Positions 1-8,186 of a stretch of DNA of 64,000 nucleotides are shown here, one piece after another. The DNA is taken from NCBI RefSeq assembly GCF_018917965.1, contig NZ_JAHLPP010000001.1, positions 62,001 to 126,000 of the forward strand. Reading direction: 5' to 3'. Source of the DNA: Pseudoflavonifractor sp. MSJ-37. Lineage in GTDB: Bacteria > Bacillota > Clostridia > Oscillospirales > Oscillospiraceae. The position numbers and the translations under genes were made by a program. The notes under the pieces were generated by a model, which saw nothing but the letters and a program-made list of their open reading frames with translations, was not told the origin of the DNA and ran no database searches. The first letter of the stretch is position 1; every line of letters begins with the position of its first letter.

Positions 1-1562
1 ACGGTGGATTTGATCAGCACGTCGGGGCGGCGCTCCCGGCGGGCGTCATCCAGGATCGCGGCGCAGAGCTCCTCCAGCACCAGCGTCCCATAGTAGGACT
101 GCTGAGGGGAACAGCCCCAGCCGTCGCAGATCTCCTGGAACTCCGCCACCTGCTGGCCCAGGTCGCTGTCCGGATCGGTGAAGGCGGTATAGACCCGCTC
201 GCTGGTCTGGGTCCAGTCCTCCCGGAGCCGGGCCCGGAGGCCCAGGAGCACATAGAGCAGACAGCCAAGCTCCGACAGCGGGAACACCAGCCAGAAGGCC
301 TGGATGCCCGCCCGGGTCAGCAGAAGGGCCAGGGGGAGCCAGCACAGGAGCATCCGCAGGGACTCCGCCAGGAAGGCGCTCCGCTCCCGACCCGCCGACT
401 GGTCGTAGTAGATCATGCACTGGTCCCAGCAGGCGGGGAGGATGCTCAGGGCATAGATCCGCAGGGCCAGGACGCCCAGCTGCCCGCTCTCACCGGACAG
501 GCCGAACAGGGCGCACAGGGGCCCCGCGCCCAGGACGATCCCCGCTGTCGCCAGCAGGGCCAGGAGAGAGCTGTACCGGAAGGCCAGCCCCATGGTCCGC
601 CGGACCGCGTTGGCGTCCCGCTCGGCCCGGTAGGTGCTGACCATGGGCTGGAGGGTCATGCCGATGCCGTCCGCCACGGCGGCGGTGAGGAGCGAGAAAT
701 TGTACACCACGTCGAAGACCGCCACGCCCACCGCGCCGCTCATGGACATCAGGAGCTGGTTGGCCGCCAGCACCGTGATGAACTGATAGATATACTGGAC
801 GGCGGAGGAGGCTCCGGTCCGGAAGCTCTCGGTCAGGTCCCGGCGGAGGAAGGGGGCGCGGGCGAAGCGCAGGGCCCCCCGGCGGCGGAGGATATGTTCT
901 CCGCAGGACCCCAGACAGAAGAAGGCGCCGATCAGCGTAGACCAGACCGAGCCCTCCGCGCCCATGTCCATCCGGATCACAAAGACATAGTTGAGGAGGA
1001 TGTCCACGGCGTTGGAGGTCACCAACGCGGCGGCGGCCCGTTTGGGGGCGTCGTCACAGTGGACGAAGTAATAGAAAGGTCCCTGACAGTACAGCACCGG
1101 GACACAGATCAGCTGGGCCCGCACATAGCGCTCCGCGATGGCGTATACCTCCGGGAAGGCGGGATCGGCGCCCAGCAGGGCCAGAAGCTGGGGCAGGAAC
1201 AGGAGCCCCAGAGCCGCCGTCACCAGATAGACCGCCAGCAGGAAGCGGAGCACGTTGTTGAAGAGCCGTACGCCGTCCTCCACCCGGCCGTCGGCCAGCG
1301 CAGAGGCATAGTGGATGGAACCACCGATCGAGAAGCCGTAGCTGAGCACGTTGTAGAACAGGTAGACCGGGATGCCCAGCGAGATCGCAGAGAGCCCTGC
1401 CGCCCCCATCTTGGAGCCCACCACCAGACAGTCTACCATGCCGCCCAGAGCCAGACCGAGGCTGGACAGGAAGGCAGGGAGGAAGAAGCGCTGGAAGGAC
1501 CGGTCCACGAAATAGCGCTCTTTCGCGCGGCTCATGGGGCGGCCGCCGCTGCCCCCGCTCAT
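1..1562 (-). CDS. MATE family efflux transporter with C-terminal HATPase-like extension (3' end outside window)
   Basis: Hydrophobic protein of the MATE/multi-antimicrobial extrusion type: the first roughly 440 residues contain repeated membrane helices (for example GLALGGMVDCLVVGSK, then YLFYNVLSYGFSIGGS), expected to export cations or drugs in exchange for Na+ or H+. After the last helix the protein continues into a soluble part, around residues 455-520. There the segment LVLEELCAAILDDA aligns with the N-box helix of the neighbouring anti-sigma-type ATPase (LAVEEIFVNIASYA), with the key Asn replaced by Ala. The frame is still open at base 3, so the C-terminus is missing. The ATG at 1562 overlaps the STAS stop codon as ATGA, suggesting coupling; an in-frame ATG at 1535 is possible. 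MATE call firm; ATPase call tentative. Confidence 0.8.
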   Translation of the reverse strand, partial: MSGGSGGRPMSRAKERYFVDRSFQRFFLPAFLSSLGLALGGMVDCLVVGSKMGAAGLSAISLGIPVYLFYNVLSYGFSIGGSIHYASALADGRVEDGVRLFNNVLRFLLAVYLVTAALGLLFLPQLLALLGADPAFPEVYAIAERYVRAQLICVPVLYCQGPFYYFVHCDDAPKRAAAALVTSNAVDILLNYVFVIRMDMGAEGSVWSTLIGAFFCLGSCGEHILRRRGALRFARAPFLRRDLTESFRTGASSAVQYIYQFITVLAANQLLMSMSGAVGVAVFDVVYNFSLLTAAVADGIGMTLQPMVSTYRAERDANAVRRTMGLAFRYSSLLALLATAGIVLGAGPLCALFGLSGESGQLGVLALRIYALSILPACWDQCMIYYDQSAGRERSAFLAESLRMLLCWLPLALLLTRAGIQAFWLVFPLSELGCLLYVLLGLRARLREDWTQTSERVYTAFTDPDSDLGQQVAEFQEICDGWGCSPQQSYYGTLVLEELCAAILDDARRERRPDVLIKST

Positions 1563-1858
1563 GCCCCGATGTCCAGCAGATCGGAGGAGCCGGTCACGTC
1601 AAAGACCTCCAGGATGGTCTCGTTGGGGCGGCGGACCATCATGTGTCCCAGCTCGTTCATCTGCTTTTGTCCGAAGAGGATCGCCCGCAGGCCGGTGGAG
1701 GACAGGCGCTCCAGATCGGTCCGATCCAGCACTAGCTCCGTCACGCCGGACAGAGAGCCTTTCAGGACCTCCTCCGGCTGAGTGGCGGTGATGGTGTCCG
1801 GACGGCCTGTCAGACGCGGGGGAAGGGGGGAGCCCTCCAGCGTTTTGCCGATGGTCAT
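1559..1858 (-). CDS. STAS-domain anti-sigma factor antagonist
   Basis: A 99-residue single STAS domain of the SpoIIAA/RsbV type. The signature around the phosphorylated serine is visible as LERLSSTGLRAIL (residues 49-61, Ser53/Ser54), followed by the typical tail helix ILEVFDVTGSSDLLDI. Such proteins bind an anti-sigma or switch kinase when unphosphorylated and are released when phosphorylated. The ATG at 1858 has AAAGGGA upstream. The gene is followed by the MATE gene with a 4-base overlap. The kinase two genes upstream (2209-2619) is the obvious partner. No sigma factor or PP2C phosphatase gene is in view, so the output of the switch is unknown. Confidence 0.85.
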   Translation of the reverse strand: MTIGKTLEGSPLPPRLTGRPDTITATQPEEVLKGSLSGVTELVLDRTDLERLSSTGLRAILFGQKQMNELGHMMVRRPNETILEVFDVTGSSDLLDIGA

Positions 1859-1878
1859 AGTATGATCCCTTTCCGGCC

Positions 1879-2190
1879 TCACTCGGCCTTTTTCATGATG
1901 GCGATGGAGAACTCGCTGGAGCGGAGGCCCACCTGGATATCGTCGGACAGGCAGCTGAGGACGGAGCGCTCCAGCTCGTCCCACTGCTGGGCCTTCTCTT
2001 CCCGCTGGAGGCCCTGGCGGTCTCCGCACTGCCGGACACGCCCTGGTAGAAGGCGCTGGTGTCGGCGGACGAAGATGGAGGGTCTGCTTTTTTCCGAGGT
2101 CCAAGAGGTCGCCAAAATACTCGGCTTCTTTGAGCGCGAGGGCCAGAGACTGCCGGGTGCCGTCCAGCGCGCATTCGACAGATCACATCG
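1879..2190 (-). pseudogene. Decayed or frameshifted ORF in the partner-switching operon
   Basis: No single frame reads across this 310-base stretch, but coding-like text occurs in different frames: SLALALKEAEYFGDLLDLG near 2170-2100, and EKAQQWDELERSVLSCLSDD into EFSIAIMKKAE ending with a stop at 1879. At least one frameshift, near 2030-2090, would be needed to join them, and no good start codon leads the first part. The family is not recognised; the final 30 residues loosely recall the end of a GGDEF half-domain, which is only a guess. It lies between the ATPase and STAS genes on the same strand. An assembly error is an alternative. Confidence 0.4.
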
Positions 2191-2208
2191 ATCGGACCTG
2201 CGTTCTGT

Positions 2209-2619
2209 TCAGGATAGTGTCTTGCGGATGGTGAGGATGTTCTTCCCATCCTCATGGGCGTAGGTCGTCTGGTCCATGAGCCTTTTGACCAGATGGATGC
2301 CCAGACCGCCGATCCGCCGGGACTCGGCAGAGGCGGTCACATCCACCTCCGGACGGGCCAGAGGGTCGAAGGGCTTCCCGCTGTCCAGGAAGCGGATCGT
2401 GACCGAGGGGGGATCGCCGCCCGCCTCCACCTGGATCTCGGCTTCGCCGGTGCCGGGAGGATAGGCGTAGCTGGCGATGTTCACGAAGATCTCCTCCACG
2501 GCCAGCTCGATCTCCATCTGGGTCTTAGAGGAACAGCCATACTGCGCCAGTACGGCGCCGATGCTGTCGTTGATGCTGGAGAGCTGACCGGTCTCCGCGG
2601 GGACACGGATCGTTTTCAT
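2209..2619 (-). CDS. Anti-sigma factor-type ATP-binding protein (RsbW/SpoIIAB-like)
   Basis: A 136-residue GHKL ATPase of the HATPase_c_2 group. The N box is EEIFVN (Glu43, Asn47), the G1 box DSGKPFDP (79-86) and the G2 box RIGGLGIHLV (102-111). These proteins phosphorylate a STAS partner and may hold a sigma factor or another target. The start at 2619 has AAAGGAG in front. It sits between the AIM24 gene and a decayed ORF, upstream of the STAS gene, so a partner-switching pair with the latter is likely. The target, normally a sigma factor, is not encoded in the window. Confidence 0.85.
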   Translation of the reverse strand: MKTIRVPAETGQLSSINDSIGAVLAQYGCSSKTQMEIELAVEEIFVNIASYAYPPGTGEAEIQVEAGGDPPSVTIRFLDSGKPFDPLARPEVDVTASAESRRIGGLGIHLVKRLMDQTTYAHEDGKNILTIRKTLS

Positions 2620-2645
2620 CCAAGGCTCCTTTCTGCGGCGGCCGA

Positions 2646-3323
2646 TCAGCTGTTGCCAGTGGGGAGGAAGGGCTGGATCGAGGAGGCCACGCTGGAGATC
2701 GGCATGGTCTGGAGCCAGATCTTGCCGGGGCCGGTGAGGACGGTGTTGAAGAAGCCCTCACCGCCCAGGAGCTTGTTCTTCAGGCCCTTGACCTGCTGGA
2801 TGTCGATGGAGACGGACTCCTCGAAGCCCAGCACGTTGCCGGTGTCGATCACCATCTGCTGGCCGGCGGCCAGGTCGTACTCCACCAGCTCGCCGTCCAC
2901 CTCGGCGAAGGCGATGCCGGAGCCGGAGAGCTTCTGCATGATGAAGCCCTCGCCGCCAAAGAAGCCGGCGCCGGCCTTCTTATTGAAGTGGATGGACAGC
3001 TTCACGCCGGTCTCGGAGGCCAGGAAGGCAGTCTTTTGGAGGATGATCTCCCGGCCGGGCTGGATCTCCAGAGGGAGGATCCGGCCGGGAAAGCTGGAGC
3101 CGAACGCGATCATGCCGTCGCCCCTGGCGGTGTAGATGTTCTGGAACATGCTCTCACCGGAGAAGGCCTTGGAGAACATCTTTCCCAGGCCGCCGCCGGA
3201 GGTCCCCATCTCCATGTTGGGGGACATCCAGACCATGGAGCCCTTTTCCGTGACCATCTGCTCTCCATCGGTCAGCTGACAGACCACCACAGGGAACGCG
3301 CCGCCTTTGAGTTCGTATTTCAT
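2646..3323 (-). CDS. AIM24/TIGR00266 family protein
   Basis: A 225-residue protein of the AIM24 family, made of beta-rich repeats around conserved glycines. Typical family text is present: GDGMIAFGSSFPGRILPLEI, then IHFNKKAGAGFFGGEGFIMQ, and GEGFFNTVLTGPGKIWLQT. The family's biochemical role in bacteria is not settled; it is often annotated as a tryptophan-RNA-attenuator-like protein on structural grounds only. The ATG at 3323 is preceded by GGAAAGGA at good spacing; an ATG nine bases earlier has the Shine-Dalgarno too close. It is the first gene of the minus-strand block leading to the ATPase, STAS and MATE genes. Confidence 0.85.
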   Translation of the reverse strand: MKYELKGGAFPVVVCQLTDGEQMVTEKGSMVWMSPNMEMGTSGGGLGKMFSKAFSGESMFQNIYTARGDGMIAFGSSFPGRILPLEIQPGREIILQKTAFLASETGVKLSIHFNKKAGAGFFGGEGFIMQKLSGSGIAFAEVDGELVEYDLAAGQQMVIDTGNVLGFEESVSIDIQQVKGLKNKLLGGEGFFNTVLTGPGKIWLQTMPISSVASSIQPFLPTGNS

Positions 3324-3378
3324 ATCATCCATTCCTTTCCGGGGGACAGGCCCCCGCACAGACTGGTATCGTATCTCC

Positions 3379-3407
3379 ATCATACCACAGGTTCGCGGGT
3401 CATGGAA
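3379..3407 (-). promoter_or_regulatory. Candidate sigma-A promoter for the AIM24 operon
   Basis: On the minus strand TTCCAT (3402-3407) and TATGAT (3379-3384) are 17 bases apart, 56 bases upstream of the AIM24 start. The -10 is good, the -35 is weak. Confidence 0.35.
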
Positions 3408-3440
3408 CCTCGAACAGAGGACTATATTGGCAAAATGCCG

Positions 3441-3474
3441 AAAAAATGTCTCCCCACAGGACCGAGGGGAGACA
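3441..3474 (-). terminator. Intrinsic terminator-like hairpin, minus strand
   Basis: TGTCTCCCC (3447-3455) and GGGGAGACA (3466-3474) form a perfect 9-bp stem with a 10-base loop. Read on the minus strand it is followed by six T residues (3446-3441). It could end read-through from the SLH gene or act as an attenuator ahead of the AIM24 operon. Confidence 0.55.
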
Positions 3475-3503
3475 TTACAGCGGATATGATGATGTGTTAG
3501 GAT

Positions 3504-3722
3504 ATGAAGTTCCGTGCGGAACGCATCGTCAAGGTGTATGGCGAACGGGAGCAGTCCCCGGAGGAGCGCCTGCGGGACAAGGACAAGCGCCGGGCCGCCT
3601 ATCATCGCTTCTACACCAACATGAACATGAAGTGGGGCTACGCCCAGAACTATCACCTGACGCTGGACAGCGGCGTGTTGGGGATCGATAAGTGCGTGGA
3701 TATCATCGCAGAACTGTTTTGA
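3504..3722 (+). pseudogene. C-terminal fragment of a cytidylate kinase-like protein
   Basis: The 72-residue product (begins MKFRAERIVKVYGEREQS) matches only the C-terminal third of cytidylate kinase-like family proteins. It has the basic helix ERLRDKDKRRAAYHRFYTNM, then MKWGYAQNYHLTLDSGVLGI and the closing helix CVDIIAELF. The nucleotide-binding N-terminus is absent: the 180 bases upstream do not encode it and contain an unrelated terminator hairpin. Only a weak AGGA precedes the ATG. I read it as a gene remnant left after a rearrangement; expression as a small protein cannot be excluded. Confidence 0.6.
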
Positions 3723-3730
3723 CAGACTGG

Positions 3731-3765
3731 GAAATGGCCGGACGCGGAGAGCGTCCGGCCATTTC
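3731..3765. terminator. Bidirectional terminator between converging genes
   Basis: A 15-bp perfect inverted repeat, GAAATGGCCGGACGC with its complement around the loop GGAGA. It sits between the kinase fragment (plus) and the SLH gene (minus). The T tracts are short on both strands. Confidence 0.6.
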
Positions 3766-3796
3766 GGCTGTCTATGCGTTTTTGGGAGGATATGGC

Positions 3797-6244
3797 TCAC
3801 TCCACCACTACCAGGCGGATCTTGCCGCCCTGCTCGGGGGACTGGTCGAACCAGACCGTCAGGCTGTCGGAGTAGGCCCGGACCTGCTCGAAGCGGTCAT
3901 AGCCGGTCTCGCCGGTGAACCAGTGGCCGGTGGTCTTGTTGTAGCACCACACCTCCTGCGAGATCGGGAAGGTCTGGTCGCCCACCCGGAGGGTGTGGTC
4001 ATCGGGGTCGTAGGCCGAGCGCTTCACGCCGGACGCCGACCGCAGGTCGGTGACGGATCCGGCCAGCTTATGGGCCCCGTCCAGCGTCTCGATGGAGGCG
4101 GCGATGCCGATCACCTGTCCGTTGCGGAAGGAGGAGCCGGTGACCAGCCGGTCCGCCGTGCCGGGCACGCCGGAGCCGTCCTTCACGGTGCGGCCGTTCT
4201 TCACGGCGATGGTGGCGTTGCTGTAGGACATGGAGTCCCCGTCGTCCTTGGCGGCGCTCACATAGAAGGCGTAGCCGTAGTCGTACTGGTCGCCGGTCAC
4301 GTCATCGAAGACCAGGATATCATACTTGCCGGCATAGTCCTTCCGGGCGTAGAGGATCTTGGAGGCGGGCACGGTGGTCCGGGTGAGTTGGTCGAAGTCG
4401 ATCTCCTTGGGCTCGCCATTGCCCACCCGCTCGAACATCCGCACGTTCTCGGACAGCGGCGTGCCGCCGATGGTCCGGCCGGCCACGTCCATGGAGCCGG
4501 AGACGCTGCTCCCGCCATTGACGGTCAGGCGGCTCAGGCTGATGCGGCCCTCCTTGCCGGAGGAGATCGTCACCAGCTGGCCCACCATCTTGGCGGCGGA
4601 GCTCTCGCTCAGGCCCGGGTCACCGGAGAAGGTGACCTTCTCGCCCTTGGCGTTGTAGAAGTCCAGGAGAGGCTTGATCTTCGCGCTCCCGGCAGAGCAC
4701 GCCTCCACCACGCCTACAGTAGTGGACCTGGCCACGTCGGGGGACAGGGCCCCGGCCACCCGGCCATCGCTGGTGAAGAGGAGCGTGATCCGGTCGCCGG
4801 GTCGGAAGGAGGTCAGATCGTCGATCGCGCCGGGCAGGACGGTGAACTCCTGGCCCAGCACGGTGATCTTGGAGGGCGCCGTGGGATTGGGAGAGGCATT
4901 TTCGTAGATCGCGGTGAGCCGCAGGTCAGAGACCCGGATGATGTTGGCCCCGCTGTCGTAGGTAGCCACGTCGTACTGCCGCAGGTCGGAGACCGAGGCA
5001 GGCACGCCGTTCTTGTAGATCTGGTAGTCGGTGCGGCCCTTGGCCAGCGCCGCGAAGGGATCCGAGGTGCCGTTGGGCTTGGTCCGGGCCACCAGCACGT
5101 CGTCACTGGCCTCTGAGGCGGAGGAGAGGTACACATAGTCCAGATCGCCGGAAGGACCGTAGCACAACGTCACCGGCGCGCCGCTGTAGAGATAGGACCA
5201 GACCTTTTCGAAGGTGGTGGCCTCGCCGTCTTTCCATACTACCGTGTCGGGGTCCACCGTGATCTTCTCCCCGGAGGCGGTGATGTAGTTGGCGTCCACC
5301 GTGCCGGAGACCGTCACCCGGCGGATCGTGTCCTCCTCGTTGGGGCGCAGGGTCAGGAACTTGCCGTCCTTGTCCTGGACCATCTGGCCCCGGACGCCCA
5401 GCAGGGAGGTGGACAGGCCGCCGCGGCTGGTCTTGGGGGTGCGGGTGTCGGTGCCGCTGGCCACGGTGACGGTGTGGGTGCCGGACTTCTTGTTGCTGTC
5501 CAGACTGATCAGCACGGTGTCGTCGGTGAGGGTACCGCCCAGGTCACTCTCCAGATAGGTCTTGTCCCCGCCCTTCCGGTCGGTGAAAAGCAGGTTGCGG
5601 AAGAGCTCCGCCGCCTGTCCACGGGTGAGGGTGGCCTTCCCACCGAGGGAGAGGCCGTCCGTGAGGCCGCTCTGGGCGGCCACGGCCAGATAGCCGTCGT
5701 ACCACTCGGCGCCGGCGGCCACGTCGCCGGTGGTCCAGCCCAGGATCCGGGTCAGGATGGCCACGGCCTCGCCGTAGGTGATGGGGCGGTCGGGCTCGAA
5801 GCAGCCGTTGCCCACGCCCATGATCAGCCGGTCGGCGGCCTTGTCGCCGCCGTTCTGATCCGAAGCACCGGAGGAGGTCCCCGCCAGCTCTCCGGTAGTG
5901 GTCAGAGAGGAGGCCAGGTTCACATAGCCCCGTGCCCAGTGCCGGGCGCCCACGTCCAGGAAGATCGTGCGGCCCCGCTGGGCGGGCTCCAGACCGCCCT
6001 TGTCCATGACGTCGACCGCCATCTTGCAGAACTCGGCCCGGGTCAGAGTGCCGTTGGGGCGGTAGGACATGCCGCCGGTGCCGTCCACCACGCCCAGCAG
6101 ACGGAGGAGCTCAGCGGCCTCGGCGGTATCCGAGTCGCGGATGTCGGTGAAGGCGGAGCTCCCCGCCGCCGCGGAGGGCAGGACCAGCAGGCCCGCCAGG
6201 ATGGCCGTGGACAGGGCCCCGGCCAGGATACGTTCCCGTTTCAT
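3797..6244 (-). CDS. Secreted SLH-domain (S-layer homology) protein
   Basis: An 815-residue protein with a signal peptide (ILAGALSTAILAGLLVLPSA) and three S-layer homology segments at roughly residues 32-80, 95-165 and 170-225. They show the typical text FTDIRDSDTAEAAELL, YRPNGTLTRAEF, HWARGYVNLA and FEPDRPITYGEAVAIL. SLH domains anchor proteins to pyruvylated secondary wall polymers. The remaining 590 residues are beta-rich and not recognised; they may form several small repeated beta domains. The start has AAAAAGGAGAG upstream. The gene follows the ABC permease after only 23 bases on the same strand, so it is probably the last gene of the exporter operon. It may be a cell-surface partner or cargo of the exporter (inference). 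Confidence 0.85.
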   Translation of the reverse strand: MKRERILAGALSTAILAGLLVLPSAAAGSSAFTDIRDSDTAEAAELLRLLGVVDGTGGMSYRPNGTLTRAEFCKMAVDVMDKGGLEPAQRGRTIFLDVGARHWARGYVNLASSLTTTGELAGTSSGASDQNGGDKAADRLIMGVGNGCFEPDRPITYGEAVAILTRILGWTTGDVAAGAEWYDGYLAVAAQSGLTDGLSLGGKATLTRGQAAELFRNLLFTDRKGGDKTYLESDLGGTLTDDTVLISLDSNKKSGTHTVTVASGTDTRTPKTSRGGLSTSLLGVRGQMVQDKDGKFLTLRPNEEDTIRRVTVSGTVDANYITASGEKITVDPDTVVWKDGEATTFEKVWSYLYSGAPVTLCYGPSGDLDYVYLSSASEASDDVLVARTKPNGTSDPFAALAKGRTDYQIYKNGVPASVSDLRQYDVATYDSGANIIRVSDLRLTAIYENASPNPTAPSKITVLGQEFTVLPGAIDDLTSFRPGDRITLLFTSDGRVAGALSPDVARSTTVGVVEACSAGSAKIKPLLDFYNAKGEKVTFSGDPGLSESSAAKMVGQLVTISSGKEGRISLSRLTVNGGSSVSGSMDVAGRTIGGTPLSENVRMFERVGNGEPKEIDFDQLTRTTVPASKILYARKDYAGKYDILVFDDVTGDQYDYGYAFYVSAAKDDGDSMSYSNATIAVKNGRTVKDGSGVPGTADRLVTGSSFRNGQVIGIAASIETLDGAHKLAGSVTDLRSASGVKRSAYDPDDHTLRVGDQTFPISQEVWCYNKTTGHWFTGETGYDRFEQVRAYSDSLTVWFDQSPEQGGKIRLVVVE

Positions 6245-6267
6245 TCATTTCTCTCCTTTTTCTTGGG

Positions 6268-7482
6268 TCACTCCGCCCGGAGGGCTTCCACCGGCTGGAG
6301 ACCGCTGGCCTTGATGGCGGGATACATGCCGAACAGGACGCCCAGCACCACCGAGAACAGGAAAGCGCCCACGGCGATGGGGGTGCTGGGCAGGAGCATG
6401 GACTCGCCCAGCAGGAATTTTCCGGCGATCAGGGTACCGACGTACCCCATGCCGATGCCCAGCAGACCGCCGATGCCGCAGATGACCGCCGCTTCGATCA
6501 GGAACTGGGCGATGATGCTCCGCCGTTCGGCGCCGATGGCCTTGCGGATGCCGATCTCCCGGGTGCGCTCAGTGACGGTGACCAGCATGATGTTCATGAT
6601 GCCGATGCCGCCGACCAGCAGGGAGATGGCGGCGATGCCGCCCAGGACCATGGCCTGCATGGTGTTCTGTTGTTGGATGTCGTTGGCGCTGGAGTTGTCG
6701 CTGCTCACGTTGGAGTAGCCGTTGTTGTCGTTGATGAAGCCCTTCAGATAGGCGTCCAGCCGGGTCATGGCCTCCACAGTGGCGGTAGCGCTCTTGGCCT
6801 TGACCACATAGGAGTCGATGGTGCTGTTGCTGTTCAGCGTCCGGTTGAAGGTGTAGGGCAGGAGGACGATGTTGTCCAGCTCCGGCCAGCCGTCCAGATC
6901 CTTGCGCTGATACCAGCCCACCACCTGGAAGGGACGGCCGTTGACGGTGATCTCCCGCCCCACCGGGTCGATGAAGTTGAAGAGCGTCTCTTTGATCTTG
7001 CCGCCCAGGATACAGACGTTGTTGGTGTCCTGGATGTCCAGATAGGACAGGTCACGGCCGCCGCCCAGCTCGTAGTTGTTGCACACGCCATACTGGTCGG
7101 AGCCCAGGACCACCTGGATCATGTCCTCCCAGTTGTCCCAGTTGTTGGTGGAGAGCGTCTGGGCGCCGTACTTGATGGTCATGTCCTGCCCCACCTGGAT
7201 GTTGGGAGTCACGCCGTCCACCAGTTCGGGCATGCTCAGACAATAGTCATAGAGCAGGGTGGACACGTCCTGCCCGTTCCAGACATAGGCGGAGACGTTG
7301 ATCTTATTGCTGCCCATCTTCTCGAAATACTCGAGATTTTTGGCGTTCTGCCCCTGGACCACCGAGACCATGATCACCACCGACGCCACGCCGATGATGA
7401 TGCCGAGCATAGTGAGGAAGGAGCGCATCTTCTTGCAGGCGATGGACTTGAAGGCCATCTTGAAGGCTTGCAGCAGGTTCAT
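6268..7482 (-). CDS. MacB-like ABC transporter permease (FtsX domain)
   Basis: A 404-residue permease with one N-terminal helix (SFLTMLGIIIGVASVVIMVS), a large extracellular MacB_PCD-type domain (about residues 45-270) and three C-terminal helices of the FtsX domain, including GGIAAISLLVGGIGIMNIML and the cytosolic loop TERTREIGIRKAIGA. This is the mechanotransmission architecture of MacB, used for export of peptides, antibiotics or lipoprotein-related substrates rather than classical alternating transport. Its ATG overlaps the stop codon of the ATPase gene (ATGA), indicating coupled translation. The SLH gene follows closely. Confidence 0.9.
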   Translation of the reverse strand: MNLLQAFKMAFKSIACKKMRSFLTMLGIIIGVASVVIMVSVVQGQNAKNLEYFEKMGSNKINVSAYVWNGQDVSTLLYDYCLSMPELVDGVTPNIQVGQDMTIKYGAQTLSTNNWDNWEDMIQVVLGSDQYGVCNNYELGGGRDLSYLDIQDTNNVCILGGKIKETLFNFIDPVGREITVNGRPFQVVGWYQRKDLDGWPELDNIVLLPYTFNRTLNSNSTIDSYVVKAKSATATVEAMTRLDAYLKGFINDNNGYSNVSSDNSSANDIQQQNTMQAMVLGGIAAISLLVGGIGIMNIMLVTVTERTREIGIRKAIGAERRSIIAQFLIEAAVICGIGGLLGIGMGYVGTLIAGKFLLGESMLLPSTPIAVGAFLFSVVLGVLFGMYPAIKASGLQPVEALRAE

Positions 7483-8174
7483 TCCCAGTCCACCTCCTGT
7501 GCCGCGTCGGAGACGATCACGCCGTCGGAGAGGCGCACCACCCGCCGGGCCGTGGCGGCGATGCCGTCGTCATGGGTGATGAGGAGCACGGTGGTGCCCT
7601 CCCGGTAGAGCTCCCGCAGGATCTCCAGCACGTGCTTGCCAGTCCTGGAGTCCAGAGCGCCAGTGGGCTCGTCGGCCATGATGACCGGCGGCCGGGCCGC
7701 GATGGCCCGGGCGATGGCCACCCGCTGCTGCTGGCCGCCGGACATCTCGCTGGGACGGTGGTGGGCCCGCTCATCCATACCGACCCGGGCCAGAGCCTCC
7801 AGAGCCAGCTCCTCCCGCTCGTGGGCGGGGACGCCCCGGTAGATCAGGGGCAGGCACACGTTCTCCAACGCGTCCAGCTCCTGGATCAGATTGTAGCCCT
7901 GGAAGATGAACCCAATCTCCCGGTTGCGGATCCGGGCCAGCTGGCGGTCGTTGAGCGAGGTGATATCGGTGCCGTCCAGGAAGTACTCTCCATAGGTGGG
8001 CACGTCCAGACAACCCAGCACGTTCATGAGGGTGGACTTTCCGGAGCCGGACTGGCCCACGATGGCCACGAATTCCCCCTTGTCGATCTGGAGCGATACG
8101 CCATCCAGGGCCCGGACTTCGCTCTCCTTCCCCTCATTATAGATCTTATAGATATCTTTGATGTCGATCAGCAT
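7479..8174 (-). CDS. MacB/LolD-type ABC transporter ATP-binding protein
   Basis: A 231-residue ATPase. Walker A is GQSGSGKST, the signature motif [14 protein letters not shown] and Walker [13 protein letters not shown], with an H-loop His in [10 protein letters not shown]. The length and signature match the LolD/MacB group that pairs with FtsX-domain permeases. It is encoded between the membrane-fusion adaptor (12-base gap) and the permease (4-base overlap), so these three form one export complex. Substrate unknown. Confidence 0.92.
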   Translation of the reverse strand: MLIDIKDIYKIYNEGKESEVRALDGVSLQIDKGEFVAIVGQSGSGKSTLMNVLGCLDVPTYGEYFLDGTDITSLNDRQLARIRNREIGFIFQGYNLIQELDALENVCLPLIYRGVPAHEREELALEALARVGMDERAHHRPSEMSGGQQQRVAIARAIAARPPVIMADEPTGALDSRTGKHVLEILRELYREGTTVLLITHDDGIAATARRVVRLSDGVIVSDAAQEVDWE

Positions 8175-8186
8175 AGCGCCACCTCG

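Noticed and set aside
2646-3800. 384-residue version of the AIM24 protein
   Set aside because: The upstream extension runs through the promoter, a terminator hairpin and a gene fragment; the start at 3323 has the ribosome site.
3692-5116. Long plus-strand open frame opposite the SLH gene
   Set aside because: GC-rich antisense shadow: repetitive Gly/Val/Ala/His composition, no ribosome site and no domain.
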